Source of the DNA: Hungatella sp.
GTDB taxonomy: Bacteria; Bacillota; Clostridia; Lachnospirales; Lachnospiraceae
Direction: 5' to 3'
Assembly: GCA_022792815.1 (NCBI GenBank)
Contig: JAAWBS010000002.1
Coordinates: forward strand, 1-64,000
Length of the DNA stretch: 64,000 nt
Made by a program: the position numbers and the translations under genes. The notes beneath the pieces were generated by a model. It saw only the letters and a program-made list of their open reading frames with translations. It made no database searches and was not told the DNA's origin. Below are positions 35,238 through 45,012 of the stretch, one piece after another (position 1 is the stretch's first letter; every line of letters starts with the position of its first letter).

Positions 35238-35288
35238 TTGCGAAACTCAAAACTTGGCTGAATATTCTCTCAACCTTGACTTTCGCAA
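35238..35288. promoter_or_regulatory. long imperfect palindrome upstream of rubrerythrin
   Basis: TTGCGAAACTCAA (35238-35250) and TTGACTTTCGCAA (35276-35288) are inverted copies with a single C/C mismatch, 25 bases apart. Flanking CTATAGG and CCTATTG extend the symmetry. It lies in the 220-base gap before rubrerythrin and may be an operator or a leader RNA stem; it does not resemble the PerR box upstream of perR. Confidence 0.5.
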
Positions 35289-35420
35289 TTACCTATTGTA
35301 TGGAATCGAATCGGGGAGTGTTTTCCCGATCCGCCGCGCAGGCCGCTGCTCTGACAGCACATCCTTCCGCGGGCCTGTGCACCTTGCAGACAGTCCGGCG
35401 CAAACCAGCGCCCTACTGCT

Positions 35421-36806
35421 TTAAGCGTGCTCAATATTGGTATATTCTGATATCTCCCGGCTGATGGTACACAAATCATCCACCGACAGCTGGTGGATAT
35501 CCTCATGACCGGTGATCCTGGCAAAGGTCTCTAACTCTTTTGCAGAACAGCCGAGATAGTTGGCCACCCGTTTGGCTGCCGCCTCCACATGAAGCCGTTT
35601 TCTCAGATCCGGGTCCTGGGTCGCCACTCCCACGGGGCACATGCCCGTTCCGCAGATCCGGTACTGCTGACATGCCGCAGCCACCATGGCCGCCGAGGCA
35701 ACTGCAACCGCTGTGGCTCCCATGGCGATGGCCTTCGCGAAGTCGGAAGACACCCGAAGACCACCTGTGATCACCAGATCGATATCCGCTCCCACTTTGT
35801 CCAGATATTTCCTGGCGCGATAGAGGGCATAGACGGTGGGAACACTGGTGGAATCCCGTATGATCGACGGAGATGCGCCCGTCGCGCCTCCCCTTCCGTC
35901 GATGGTAATGAAATCGGGGCCCGCAAATACACAGTACTCCAGATCCCTCTCGATCCGCCCTGCCGCAATCTTGATGCCCACAGGCCTTCCCTGGCTGCGG
36001 GAGCGAAGCTGATCTACAAGCCGTTTTAAGTCCTCCTTGGTGTCAATCCCCGGAAATCTGGAAGGGCTGATGACATCCTGTCCCAGAGGCTTATTCCGAA
36101 TAGCCGCGATGTCGGGAGTCACCTTGCTTCCCGGAAGGTGTCCCCCCATCCCCGGCTTGGTCCCCTGACCGATCTTGATCTCGATGGCATCCGATGTCCT
36201 CAGATTCTCATCCGTCACACTGTACAAGTTGGGCACATACTCAAATATGTACTTATATGCGCTTTCCTTTTCCTCCGGCAAGATCCCGCCTTCGCCGCTG
36301 CACATAGCCGTCTTTGCCGCCGCGCTTCCCCTCGCTAGGGCAATCTTGGTCTCCTTGGAGAGAGCCCCGAAGGACATGTGGGAAATGTACACCGGCATGT
36401 CAAGGGCCATAGGCTTTTCGGCGTGTTTTCCGATGATGGTCTTTAAAGATACCGGGGCATGCTCGTCCAGAGGAAGAGGGTTGAGCTGAGCCCCCAGAAC
36501 CAGGATATCATCCCAGTCCGGCATCTTCATCCGGGTTCCCATGGCCTCGATAGCCGGCTTGCCAGTCACAGCCATCTCGTGTATCTCTTTCATATACCGA
36601 TAGCAGCTGTCCGTCTTCCTCGTGTCCGCCGGATAGTCCAACTCCGGCTCTTCCCGCGGGACTGTCTCCTCCTTAGGTTCCGGCTGTACCTGCTCAAACT
36701 TCGAGACCGGCTGCTTACACAGAGGACACTGGGTCAATTCCGAAAATGGTTTTCCCTGCTGCTCCTCGTCAAACACATATCCACAGACCGTGCATCTGTA
36801 CACCAT
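35421..36806 (-). CDS. rubredoxin-domain glutamate synthase-like flavoprotein
   Basis: About 461 residues. A short N-terminal rubredoxin-like module (CTVCGYVF ... CPLCKQ, residues 5-31) precedes a glutamate synthase FMN-binding TIM barrel. The barrel shows ISHMSFGALSKETKIALARG, IEIKIGQGTKPGMGGHLPG, FITIDGRGGATGASP and the 3Fe-4S cysteine cluster CGTGMCPVGVATQ. It lacks the amidotransferase and C-terminal GXGXG domains of GltB, so it is one of the short archaeal/clostridial-type homologues whose activity is uncertain. The ATG at 36806 follows AGGAGG. It lies 11 bases after perR and upstream of rubrerythrin; electron transfer in a peroxide response is an inference. Confidence 0.87.
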   Translation of the reverse strand: MVYRCTVCGYVFDEEQQGKPFSELTQCPLCKQPVSKFEQVQPEPKEETVPREEPELDYPADTRKTDSCYRYMKEIHEMAVTGKPAIEAMGTRMKMPDWDDILVLGAQLNPLPLDEHAPVSLKTIIGKHAEKPMALDMPVYISHMSFGALSKETKIALARGSAAAKTAMCSGEGGILPEEKESAYKYIFEYVPNLYSVTDENLRTSDAIEIKIGQGTKPGMGGHLPGSKVTPDIAAIRNKPLGQDVISPSRFPGIDTKEDLKRLVDQLRSRSQGRPVGIKIAAGRIERDLEYCVFAGPDFITIDGRGGATGASPSIIRDSTSVPTVYALYRARKYLDKVGADIDLVITGGLRVSSDFAKAIAMGATAVAVASAAMVAAACQQYRICGTGMCPVGVATQDPDLRKRLHVEAAAKRVANYLGCSAKELETFARITGHEDIHQLSVDDLCTISREISEYTNIEHA

Positions 36807-36817
36807 ACCGCTGCCTC

Positions 36818-37183
36818 CTATTCTTCTTTCTCTCTGCACTCCGGGCAGAGGTAAAAAACTTTCAGGTCGTAGGAGAGGATCCCCTCTCCCAGTTGTCTCT
36901 CCAGTTTCCCTGTCAGGTCCTCAAAGCAGATATCAGAGATCCTTTTGCACCGTCTGCAGACCAGATGATCATGCTTTTGTGCCTTGTCGTACCGATCCGG
37001 AGAGCCCTCCACGGAAATCTTTCGGATCAGACCTTCGCTGCAAAGCCCGTTTAAATTATTATATACCGTGGCCAGAACGATCTTGGGTTCTGTCTTCTTC
37101 AGTTCCAGAAAGATTTGCTCTGCCGTCATGTGAGCCTGGGATTCCCTGACCATGTTCCATATCAGCTCTGCATATCGGGTCAC
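36818..37183 (-). CDS. PerR/Fur-family metalloregulator
   Basis: A 121-residue Fur-superfamily repressor. The winged helix is HMTAEQIFLELKKTEPKIVL followed by ATVYNNLNGL (recognition helix). The C-terminal domain has DHLVCRRCKRI and LCPECREK, the two CxxC pairs of the structural zinc site. RYDKAQKHDHLVC supplies regulatory-metal His/Asp residues. Neighbours (rubredoxin flavoprotein, rubrerythrin) favour peroxide sensing over iron or zinc. A PerR-box palindrome overlaps its promoter, indicating autoregulation. The protein is slightly short at the N-terminus relative to B. subtilis PerR. Confidence 0.9.
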   Translation of the reverse strand: MTRYAELIWNMVRESQAHMTAEQIFLELKKTEPKIVLATVYNNLNGLCSEGLIRKISVEGSPDRYDKAQKHDHLVCRRCKRISDICFEDLTGKLERQLGEGILSYDLKVFYLCPECREKEE

Positions 37184-37199
37184 GCTATCACCCTCTTTT

Positions 37200-37241
37200 T
37201 ATAATTATTCTAATTATAGAACAAATGGCAAAAAGTGTCAA
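37200..37241 (-). promoter_or_regulatory. perR promoter with overlapping PerR-box palindrome
   Basis: Minus-strand TTGACA (37236-37241) and TATAAT (37213-37218), spacing 17, is a consensus promoter. The perfect palindrome TATAATTA-TTC-TAATTATA (37200-37218) covers the -10 box and resembles the PerR consensus TTATAATnATTATAA, so repressor binding would block polymerase. Confidence 0.8.
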
Positions 37242-37355
37242 TTCTTTTTGAGGAAAAGCGCCTCTTTTATCATGTGACCTACTATAACTGCTCACAGGTG
37301 CCCTGTGAACATAACCCCATATGGGGCGGCCTGTGACTGTACACGGGAATTTCCA

Positions 37356-37411
37356 CAAAAATGCTCCCCTCTGCACCCCGGCCATACCTCAGCCGGTTTA
37401 CAGAGGAGAGC
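37356..37411 (-). terminator. terminator of the beta-glucoside PTS operon
   Basis: Minus-strand GCTCTCCTCTG and CAGAGGGGAGC form the outer stem, with an inner CCGG/CCGG helix, followed by ATTTTTG. It lies just after the stop of the 6-phospho-beta-glucosidase. Confidence 0.75.
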
Positions 37412-37422
37412 TTCAAGAACCT

Positions 37423-39281
<1,859 letters not shown>

Positions 39282-39310
39282 ATTGTTCCCTTTCTTATAA
39301 TTAATGACAT

Positions 39311-40579
39311 TTATGCGTTGGCCTTCGCCGCTGCCTTAGCCGCCTTGGCCGCAGACCGCTCTTCCTCTTTCTTAAGCTCTGCCTTGTCCGCTGCCTTGAA
39401 GAACGGATACCAGATCAGGGCGGCGATGACAAAGTTAATGCAGACCAGAAGTACGTTGCGGACGTCTCCGCCGGACATGAAGAATGCGGAAACCGCGTTG
39501 GGCGCAAAATTCATATCAAAATTCACATAGTTGATAGTGCCCCAGCCCATGACGAACCACAGATAGGAGAAACCCGGCAGGATGACGGCGATGAGAACCG
39601 TGGGAATCAGCATAAAGGGATTGCCCACCACCGCACCGTACTGCAAAGGCTCATTGATGTTGAACACCGACGGAACCAAAGTAGCTTTGCCCAGAAGGCG
39701 GAACTTTTTCGACTTGGCCTTGAGCATGAACAGGGCGAGAGGAAGCGTGGCGCCCTGGCCTCCGATGTGGTGGTAACGGCTGAAACCGTAGGCATAAATA
39801 TTCTTGGGAGCCATGCCTGCCGCCACCAGGGAGGCGTTCTCCGCGATGGCCGCCTGGGTGATGCTGCGCGTCACGGGAGTGAACACCCAGCCGGACACGC
39901 CGAAGAAATAGAAAATGTTCTGCAGAAATACGATGAGCACCACGCCGGGAGCGCTCTGTGCAAATCCGGTGACAGGCTTCATGATGATCTGCACCATGGT
40001 GAACACGTCGATCTTCAGCGCGTAGGTGAAGATATACCCTGCTGTCAGGCTCAAAATGATGGCGATAATATTGTCAAACCAGTTCTTGATAAAATCAGGA
40101 AGCACGCTGTCCTCGCTGAAGAAGGAGAACTTGTTCATGGCTTTGTACACGGCGGACACCAGAATGCCGACCACTATGGCGGTGAACATGCCGCCTGCGC
40201 CGAACTTGGACATGGCTACCAGGGAGCCTCCCTCCACGGTCTCGAAGTTCATACACATCATAAACGTGCCGATCCCCGTAAATCCGGCGATCATGGCCCG
40301 GTCTTTCTTACCGATCTTGTTCATACAGTTATACGGGATCACATAGGCCACAAACAGACCGATCAGACCGAAGGAAAAGGTACTGAGCGGGGAGATGTCC
40401 GGCAGAGCCGGGACAAACCGCCTCAAAATCGCCCACAGGGATGGTATCGTACTGACCATGGAAAACGGAACGATGTAGAGGATGGCATCAGCCACGATGC
40501 TGAACCAGAAATTCTTCGTGATCTTGTTGACGACGGGGACCAGATTTTTCTCAATCCACGCCTGTATCTTATTCATCAT
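39311..40579 (-). CDS. PTS cellobiose-type IIC permease
   Basis: A 422-residue membrane permease of the Lac/Chb EIIC family, with about ten hydrophobic segments. VPFSMVSTIPSLWAIL and SFGLIGLFVAYVIPYNCMNK are early spans. The conserved sugar-binding region near NINEPLQYGAVVGNPFMLIP contains the essential Asn-Glu-Pro motif. The Ala/Lys-rich C-terminal tail (AAKAAKAAAKANA) is cytoplasmic. It carries and phosphorylates a beta-glucoside such as cellobiose with IIB and IIA. The gene follows IIB by 67 bases. Confidence 0.94.
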   Translation of the reverse strand: MMNKIQAWIEKNLVPVVNKITKNFWFSIVADAILYIVPFSMVSTIPSLWAILRRFVPALPDISPLSTFSFGLIGLFVAYVIPYNCMNKIGKKDRAMIAGFTGIGTFMMCMNFETVEGGSLVAMSKFGAGGMFTAIVVGILVSAVYKAMNKFSFFSEDSVLPDFIKNWFDNIIAIILSLTAGYIFTYALKIDVFTMVQIIMKPVTGFAQSAPGVVLIVFLQNIFYFFGVSGWVFTPVTRSITQAAIAENASLVAAGMAPKNIYAYGFSRYHHIGGQGATLPLALFMLKAKSKKFRLLGKATLVPSVFNINEPLQYGAVVGNPFMLIPTVLIAVILPGFSYLWFVMGWGTINYVNFDMNFAPNAVSAFFMSGGDVRNVLLVCINFVIAALIWYPFFKAADKAELKKEEERSAAKAAKAAAKANA

Positions 40580-40646
40580 AACATTTTTCTCCTTGTTTCA
40601 TAAAGTTGCCGTCCCGCGGGACGGAATTGCCGATGACAGCCGCCCT

Positions 40647-40961
40647 TTACGCTTCGTTGTAAAAATCAATGGCAGACTCCAGGATGCTCTCTCCGTCCAG
40701 AGCTCCGTAATCGTCCGGGTCGATGGAAGTCACCTTCACGTTGTGGCTCTTCAGCATCTCCCGGTACTCCGGCACCTCGGCCGAAAAATGAGGTCCCAAA
40801 AGCAGCACGTCAATCTTGTCCGCGTACTCCGACACCTGGGATTTGCTGACCGCGTGGATGGTCACATCCAGTTTCTTGGCCTTCGCCGCCTTCCTCATGT
40901 TGGCAGCCATAAATCCGGTGGAAGCCCCGATGCCGCATGCAAGTAAAATTCTGATCATAAA
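40647..40961 (-). CDS. PTS cellobiose-type IIB
   Basis: A 104-residue EIIB of the Lac/Chb type. The N-terminal loop ILLACGIGASTGFMA has the phosphorylated Cys (residue 7), and HAVSKSQVSEYADKIDVLLLGPHF is the usual continuation. The ATG at 40961 (MIRILLACG) follows GAAAGGGG at good spacing; an earlier in-frame start at 41066 would lie inside the upstream palindrome. It is the first gene of the PTS operon, 318 bases after the regulator gene, with the candidate operator and promoter between. Confidence 0.94.
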   Translation of the reverse strand, partial: FMIRILLACGIGASTGFMAANMRKAAKAKKLDVTIHAVSKSQVSEYADKIDVLLLGPHFSAEVPEYREMLKSHNVKVTSIDPDDYGALDGESILESAIDFYNEA

Positions 40962-41010
40962 CCGATTCCCCTTTCTGCTTTTTACATAGTTTTCTGTTCC
41001 TTGTGAACCT

Positions 41011-41093
41011 ATTTTAGGATATAATCCACAATTAATAAAATATAATTCTTTCCGGCAAGGCGGCAATATAGGCAGATTGCCGCCTTGCCGGAA
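41011..41093 (-). promoter_or_regulatory. PTS operon control region with 17-bp perfect palindrome
   Basis: TTCCGGCAAGGCGGCAA (41050-41066) and its exact inverse (41077-41093) are separated by 10 bases. Downstream on the minus strand, TAAAAT at 41011-41016 is a plausible -10 with a poor -35, as expected of an activator-dependent promoter. The palindrome lacks a T-run, so I read it as an operator for the adjacent PRD regulator rather than a terminator. Confidence 0.55.
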
Positions 41094-41165
41094 AAATGCT
41101 TATACTGACAGCAGCCACTCTCTCATCCCGGCACTCCATCCGGGCGACAGAACATACCGTCCACG

Positions 41166-41230
41166 TCATAAAAATAATAAAAGGATCCACAGCGCCGGCC
41201 TCTCATGTGCCGAAATGACGCTGTAGATCC
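41166..41230 (-). terminator. terminator of the PTS regulator gene
   Basis: Minus-strand GGATCTACAGCG and CGCTGTGGATCC flank a 24-base loop and are followed by TTTTATTATTTTT. It lies 50 bases after the regulator stop and separates it from the structural operon. Confidence 0.8.
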
Positions 41231-41279
41231 CAAATCCCAGATGCAGAGTCCGACAAAACCGTCTCCACATCCCCCGCAG

Positions 41280-43172
41280 TCAGATGATCCGCCTGCAGAA
41301 TTCTTCAAATGTACCTGTCTTTAAAAGCTCGATGGTCCGGTTGGTGGAGTTAAACAGATCCACCACCAGGTCAAAAGCCGGGGTGAAATATTTCATCTCC
41401 TGCCTGGCGATTCCCACCAGGAGGATAAAGTGGACCGTCTTCCTGCCCCACCGGATAGGCATATTGTTGTGGACCACACAGATAAAGGACCGCTCCGCAT
41501 TCTGGCTGATGGCGTGGGGCATGGCAAGGACGTCGGTAAAGGCCGTGCTGGAGACCGACTCCCGCAGCACCACATCCTGGATAAAGGCCTCCTTAATATA
41601 CCCCTGCTCCAGGCACCGCTGCCCCATAAACCGGATGTAGGCCTCCTCGTCCTCCAGGACAAGATTCCTGAAATAGAGCTCTTTGTGAAACAGACTCTGG
41701 AAAAAAGTCCTGGTGTGCTCCAGCTTTTTCTCCTCCTCGATCTGATCCAGCTTCCCCCGGATGTCATCTATATTTTTTCTGGTCAGAATCGGACTCACCT
41801 GAACGATGCGCCGCCCCTCACTCTCCACCGGCAGGGTGGTGATCACCAGGTCACTGACCGTGGCGTGCTGGAGAAAACAGCTGATGGACAGCACATTCCG
41901 GATCAGAAGACGGTCTTTAAAGGTCTCGCTGATGTGGCTGACCAGTTTTTTGGAATAGGAATGGTAGGACTCCACCACGATGGTACAGGTGACAAGTTCC
42001 TTGTGCTGTCTGCTGTTTTCCAGATACGCGCCGAAATGAAAGGCGATAAAGGCGATCTCGTCCTCATTGAAGCTCACCTGATAAATGTGATCAAAATTGT
42101 GGGCGAAAAACACCGCCATGTCGTAGACCGGCGCATAGTCTTTCTTCAGCTGAGGGCCCACCGGGTTGGGAATCCCCATCTGATAGGCGCACCGCTGGTA
42201 GGCATAGTATACGTGAAGGACAAACTGCATAATAAAATCATTGTCAAACTCCGGGATGCAGTAGCGCTCGGACACCAGGGAGAGGACGGAGGTCACATTG
42301 CTGATAAACTCATGGCTGATGACGCTGCGGATATTCACCGTCTCGTGCTCCGCCGAAAGAGCAATGAGAATCAGGATCTGCTGATAGTCCCTCTCCGGGA
42401 TCTGGATCCCGTGGTTCTCCATAAAATTGGCGGAGATCATGTCCGCCAGAGCCTTGATCTCCTCCCTGTCGTAGAGAGACTCCAAAAGGCCGTCTGTGGA
42501 GACCCGGGCTTCCTGCTCCTCCAGGCCGTCTCCCGACTGAAGCCGGATCAGGATCACCAGGATGTGGACCATCAGGTTGTTCAGGGAGTAATCGTTGAGG
42601 TAAATCTGAGCCTTCTGAAAAACCGGATACAGCTCCTGCATGATCCCGTCCACGTCCTGATGGGGAAACAATTGGAGAAGGGACTCGTCTGTGTTCCAGA
42701 AGCTGTAGGAATCGCTGGTGGCGATATACCCGATGAGCCTCCTCTTATTCCACTCGCTCCCCTTAAGATAAAACTGATAATTGCTGGACTCTATGCAAAG
42801 GCCGTACTCTTTCACCATGCTTTTTATCCGGGGAATGATCACATTGACCACTGTGCTGGCACTGACGAAGAGCCTCTCCGCCTCATCGAAGGCATTGATC
42901 CCCTCCTTGCTGGTGAGCAGGTCGGAAAGCACCTGCCAGGAACGGGCCTCATTCTCAGAAAGGCCGTTATCCTGGGCGGCGGCCCCCTTCTCCAGACGAT
43001 ATCCCTCCCGGGAGGAAACGATGGAGACGTCGCCGCTCTCATTCAGTACCTTTATGTAATTGCGGACCGTCCTCTCGCTGGCTCCCAGCATCCCTGCCAG
43101 GATCGCCGCCGGGATGCTCTTGTCCGCCTCTGAAAGAATCCTGAGCAGCTCATTCTGCCTGTTATTTTTCAT
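41280..43172 (-). CDS. PRD-containing PTS transcriptional activator (LicR/MtlR type)
   Basis: A 630-residue multi-domain regulator. Residues 1-65 form an HTH_11 domain (AILAGMLGASERTVRNYIKV), with a second winged-helix-like region near 85-150. Two PTS regulation domains follow, with PRD histidines in segments such as IALSAEHETVN and FIAFHFGAYLE. An EIIB-like region (about 395-480) comes next, and a C-terminal EIIA-2 domain has DVLAMPHAISQNAERSFI, with the phosphorylatable His. Such proteins activate beta-glucoside PTS operons when the substrate is present and HPr-P signals availability. It lies directly upstream of the PTS operon and downstream of an HPr gene. Confidence 0.9.
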   Translation of the reverse strand: MKNNRQNELLRILSEADKSIPAAILAGMLGASERTVRNYIKVLNESGDVSIVSSREGYRLEKGAAAQDNGLSENEARSWQVLSDLLTSKEGINAFDEAERLFVSASTVVNVIIPRIKSMVKEYGLCIESSNYQFYLKGSEWNKRRLIGYIATSDSYSFWNTDESLLQLFPHQDVDGIMQELYPVFQKAQIYLNDYSLNNLMVHILVILIRLQSGDGLEEQEARVSTDGLLESLYDREEIKALADMISANFMENHGIQIPERDYQQILILIALSAEHETVNIRSVISHEFISNVTSVLSLVSERYCIPEFDNDFIMQFVLHVYYAYQRCAYQMGIPNPVGPQLKKDYAPVYDMAVFFAHNFDHIYQVSFNEDEIAFIAFHFGAYLENSRQHKELVTCTIVVESYHSYSKKLVSHISETFKDRLLIRNVLSISCFLQHATVSDLVITTLPVESEGRRIVQVSPILTRKNIDDIRGKLDQIEEEKKLEHTRTFFQSLFHKELYFRNLVLEDEEAYIRFMGQRCLEQGYIKEAFIQDVVLRESVSSTAFTDVLAMPHAISQNAERSFICVVHNNMPIRWGRKTVHFILLVGIARQEMKYFTPAFDLVVDLFNSTNRTIELLKTGTFEEFCRRII

Positions 43173-43217
43173 ATGGTAGGGCTCCTTGTCTTGTACTGGC
43201 TGTCGTGGGCCTGGCCG

Positions 43218-43478
43218 TCAGAGATTCTTCTCGGCAAACTCTCTCAGGGCTTCCATGGCCTCCTCCTCCCGGTCTCCGTCCGTCTCCAGGGTGATCTCCT
43301 GGCCGCACTTGACGCCGAGGCCCATGACCCCGAAAATCTTCTTGGCATCCGCCCTGCGGCTCCCCTGTATGACGGTGACCCGGCAGGGAAAGGACAGGGC
43401 CAGCTTGGTCAGAAAACCTGCCGGCTGGGCGTGAAGGCCCATCTTGTCGGTGACAGTGTAGTGGAATGATTTCATTGG
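43218..43478 (-). CDS. HPr-like phosphocarrier with altered regulatory site
   Basis: An 86-residue HPr-fold protein. The phosphorylation site GLHAQPAG keeps His15 but has Gln at position 17, where Arg is nearly universal. The helix-2 region reads DAKKIFGVMGLGVKCG, with Lys at position 46 where Firmicute HPr has the Ser phosphorylated by HPr kinase, and Gly at 52. It should therefore be phosphorylated by enzyme I but blind to HPrK/CcpA control. GGAGG precedes the ATG at 43478. It sits upstream of the PRD regulator gene (45 bases), suggesting a dedicated carrier for this PTS. Confidence 0.88.
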   Translation of the reverse strand, partial: PMKSFHYTVTDKMGLHAQPAGFLTKLALSFPCRVTVIQGSRRADAKKIFGVMGLGVKCGQEITLETDGDREEEAMEALREFAEKNL

Positions 43479-43497
43479 TGAACCTCCCCGTATCATA

Positions 43498-43626
43498 TTA
43501 CTTCGGCCTCTTGATGCCGCCTTTTCTCTTTAATCCAAGCCCGTGAAGATAGATCTCAGGCACGTTGATCCTGCCATCCGTCGTCAGTCTGTGTATATCA
43601 TATTGCCATGTCCATCTTTCATCACC
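43498..43626 (-). pseudogene. C-terminal remnant of an unidentified gene
   Basis: A 42-codon open frame without a start, reading ..HRLTTDGRINVPEIYLHG then LGLKRKGGIKRPK and a stop, ends 19 bases before the HPr ATG. In-frame stops lie immediately upstream. The composition looks like real coding sequence, so I read it as the tail of a gene whose body was deleted. The family is not recognised. The rest of the gap up to 43770 shows no gene. Confidence 0.35.
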
Positions 43627-43772
43627 CTATGACTAAATCAGGACTTCCCGGGACTCATTTAAAACTATTTTATCCTATATTCAGTTATTAAGCAATCGTC
43701 AATCATCAAAAGAGCCACTCATTCTGTATGGCCCCTGTCTCTGCTGTCTAAAATATCTTCCTTTATTAACAA

Positions 43773-43801
43773 TTGTAAACAACTCCTTTTTCGTGTAAAA
43801 T
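43773..43801 (+). promoter_or_regulatory. sbcDC promoter
   Basis: TTGTAA (43773-43778) and TAAAAT (43796-43801), spacing 17, about 50 bases before sbcD. A near-palindrome (TTAACAATTGTAA) covers the -35 box. Confidence 0.7.
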
Positions 43802-43859
43802 GACAGCATAAAGACGCCAAATCCCATTTAAAATACCTGCAGAACCGGAGGCAAACGCC

Positions 43860-45011
43860 ATGAGATTTTTTCATCTGTCCGATCTCCATATCGGCCTGAA
43901 ACTGATGAACCGCGATCTCCTCGAAGATCAGAAATACATCTTAAACCAGATCACCGACTTAGCCCGGCAGGAGAAGCCGGACGCGGTGGTCATCGCAGGG
44001 GATCTCTACGACAAGGCGGTTCCATCCGCCGAGGCGGTGGAGGTGCTCAGCCATTTTGTCACGGACTTAACCCGGGCGCTTCCGGATGCGGCCGTCATGA
44101 TGATCAGCGGAAACCACGACAGCGGTCCCAGAGTGGACTGTTTCCGGAGCGTGCTCTGCCGGCAGAACCTCCACATGATCGGGCTGCCTCCCCAGACAGA
44201 GGCGGAGCACATCGAGAAGGTGGTCCTGGAGGATGCCTTCGGGAAGGTCAATTTCTACCTTCTCCCCTTCGTAAAGCCGTCCATGGTCAAATCCGTCGTG
44301 GGTGCGGACAGCCACGGAAACAACCGCTCCTACGACGAGACCATACGCCGGCTCATCGACAGGGAACATCTGGACGACAGCGAGAGAAACGTCCTGGTAA
44401 GCCACCAGTTCTACCTCCCTGCCGGGACCCGGGCGGAAGACGTGGAGCGGATGGACTCGGAGATCCGGACCGTGGGCAACATCGACGAAGTGGGCTCCGA
44501 TGTGCTGGAGAGGTTTGACTACGCCGCCCTGGGCCACATCCACAAGCCCATGAAAGCGGGCAGCGGCTCTCACCGCTACTGCGGCACTCCTCTGGCCTGT
44601 TCCGTCAGCGAGGCAGGGCAGGAAAAAGGGGTGATCCTGGTGGACTTACAGGAAAAAGGCCGGGCTCCTCAGATCACGGTTCTTCCCCTAACTCCCCTCC
44701 GTCAGGTCCGGGTCATCCGGGGAGAGCTGAAAGACCTGCTGTCTCAGGCCTGCGGCGACTACGTGACGGTGATCCTGACAGACAAGGCGGACCTGGACGT
44801 CATCGACATGCAGGACCGGATACGCACGGCCTTTCCCTTCCTGTTGGAGATTCGCCGGGAGGGAGTGAGGAAAGCAGACTACACCGGGGACGTGAAGGCC
44901 GAAGCGCTGCTGAATCCTTTTGAGCTGTGCTGCGCCTTCCTGAAGGATCTGGATCAGGGAGAAAAAGACATATTGAAAGACGTGATTCACACGGTTCAGG
45001 GGGTGAAATGA
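43860..45011 (+). CDS. sbcD: exonuclease subunit SbcD
   Basis: A 383-residue Mre11-type nuclease. The calcineurin-like phosphoesterase motifs are complete: LSDLHIG (residues 6-12), GDLYDKAVP, GNHDSG, VSHQFY and GHIHK. The C-terminal capping domain follows. It forms the SbcCD complex, which cleaves DNA hairpins, blocked ends and stalled forks using Mn2+. The gene starts after CGGAGG and ends 1 base before sbcC, a fixed operon pair. Length is normal for Firmicutes. Confidence 0.96.
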   Translation: MRFFHLSDLHIGLKLMNRDLLEDQKYILNQITDLARQEKPDAVVIAGDLYDKAVPSAEAVEVLSHFVTDLTRALPDAAVMMISGNHDSGPRVDCFRSVLCRQNLHMIGLPPQTEAEHIEKVVLEDAFGKVNFYLLPFVKPSMVKSVVGADSHGNNRSYDETIRRLIDREHLDDSERNVLVSHQFYLPAGTRAEDVERMDSEIRTVGNIDEVGSDVLERFDYAALGHIHKPMKAGSGSHRYCGTPLACSVSEAGQEKGVILVDLQEKGRAPQITVLPLTPLRQVRVIRGELKDLLSQACGDYVTVILTDKADLDVIDMQDRIRTAFPFLLEIRREGVRKADYTGDVKAEALLNPFELCCAFLKDLDQGEKDILKDVIHTVQGVK

Positions 45012-45012
45012 G

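Noticed and set aside
41430-43133. A 567-codon plus-strand frame
   Set aside because: It is antisense to the PRD regulator gene, whose domains are clear. The plus frame has no recognisable domain and is a GC-codon artefact.
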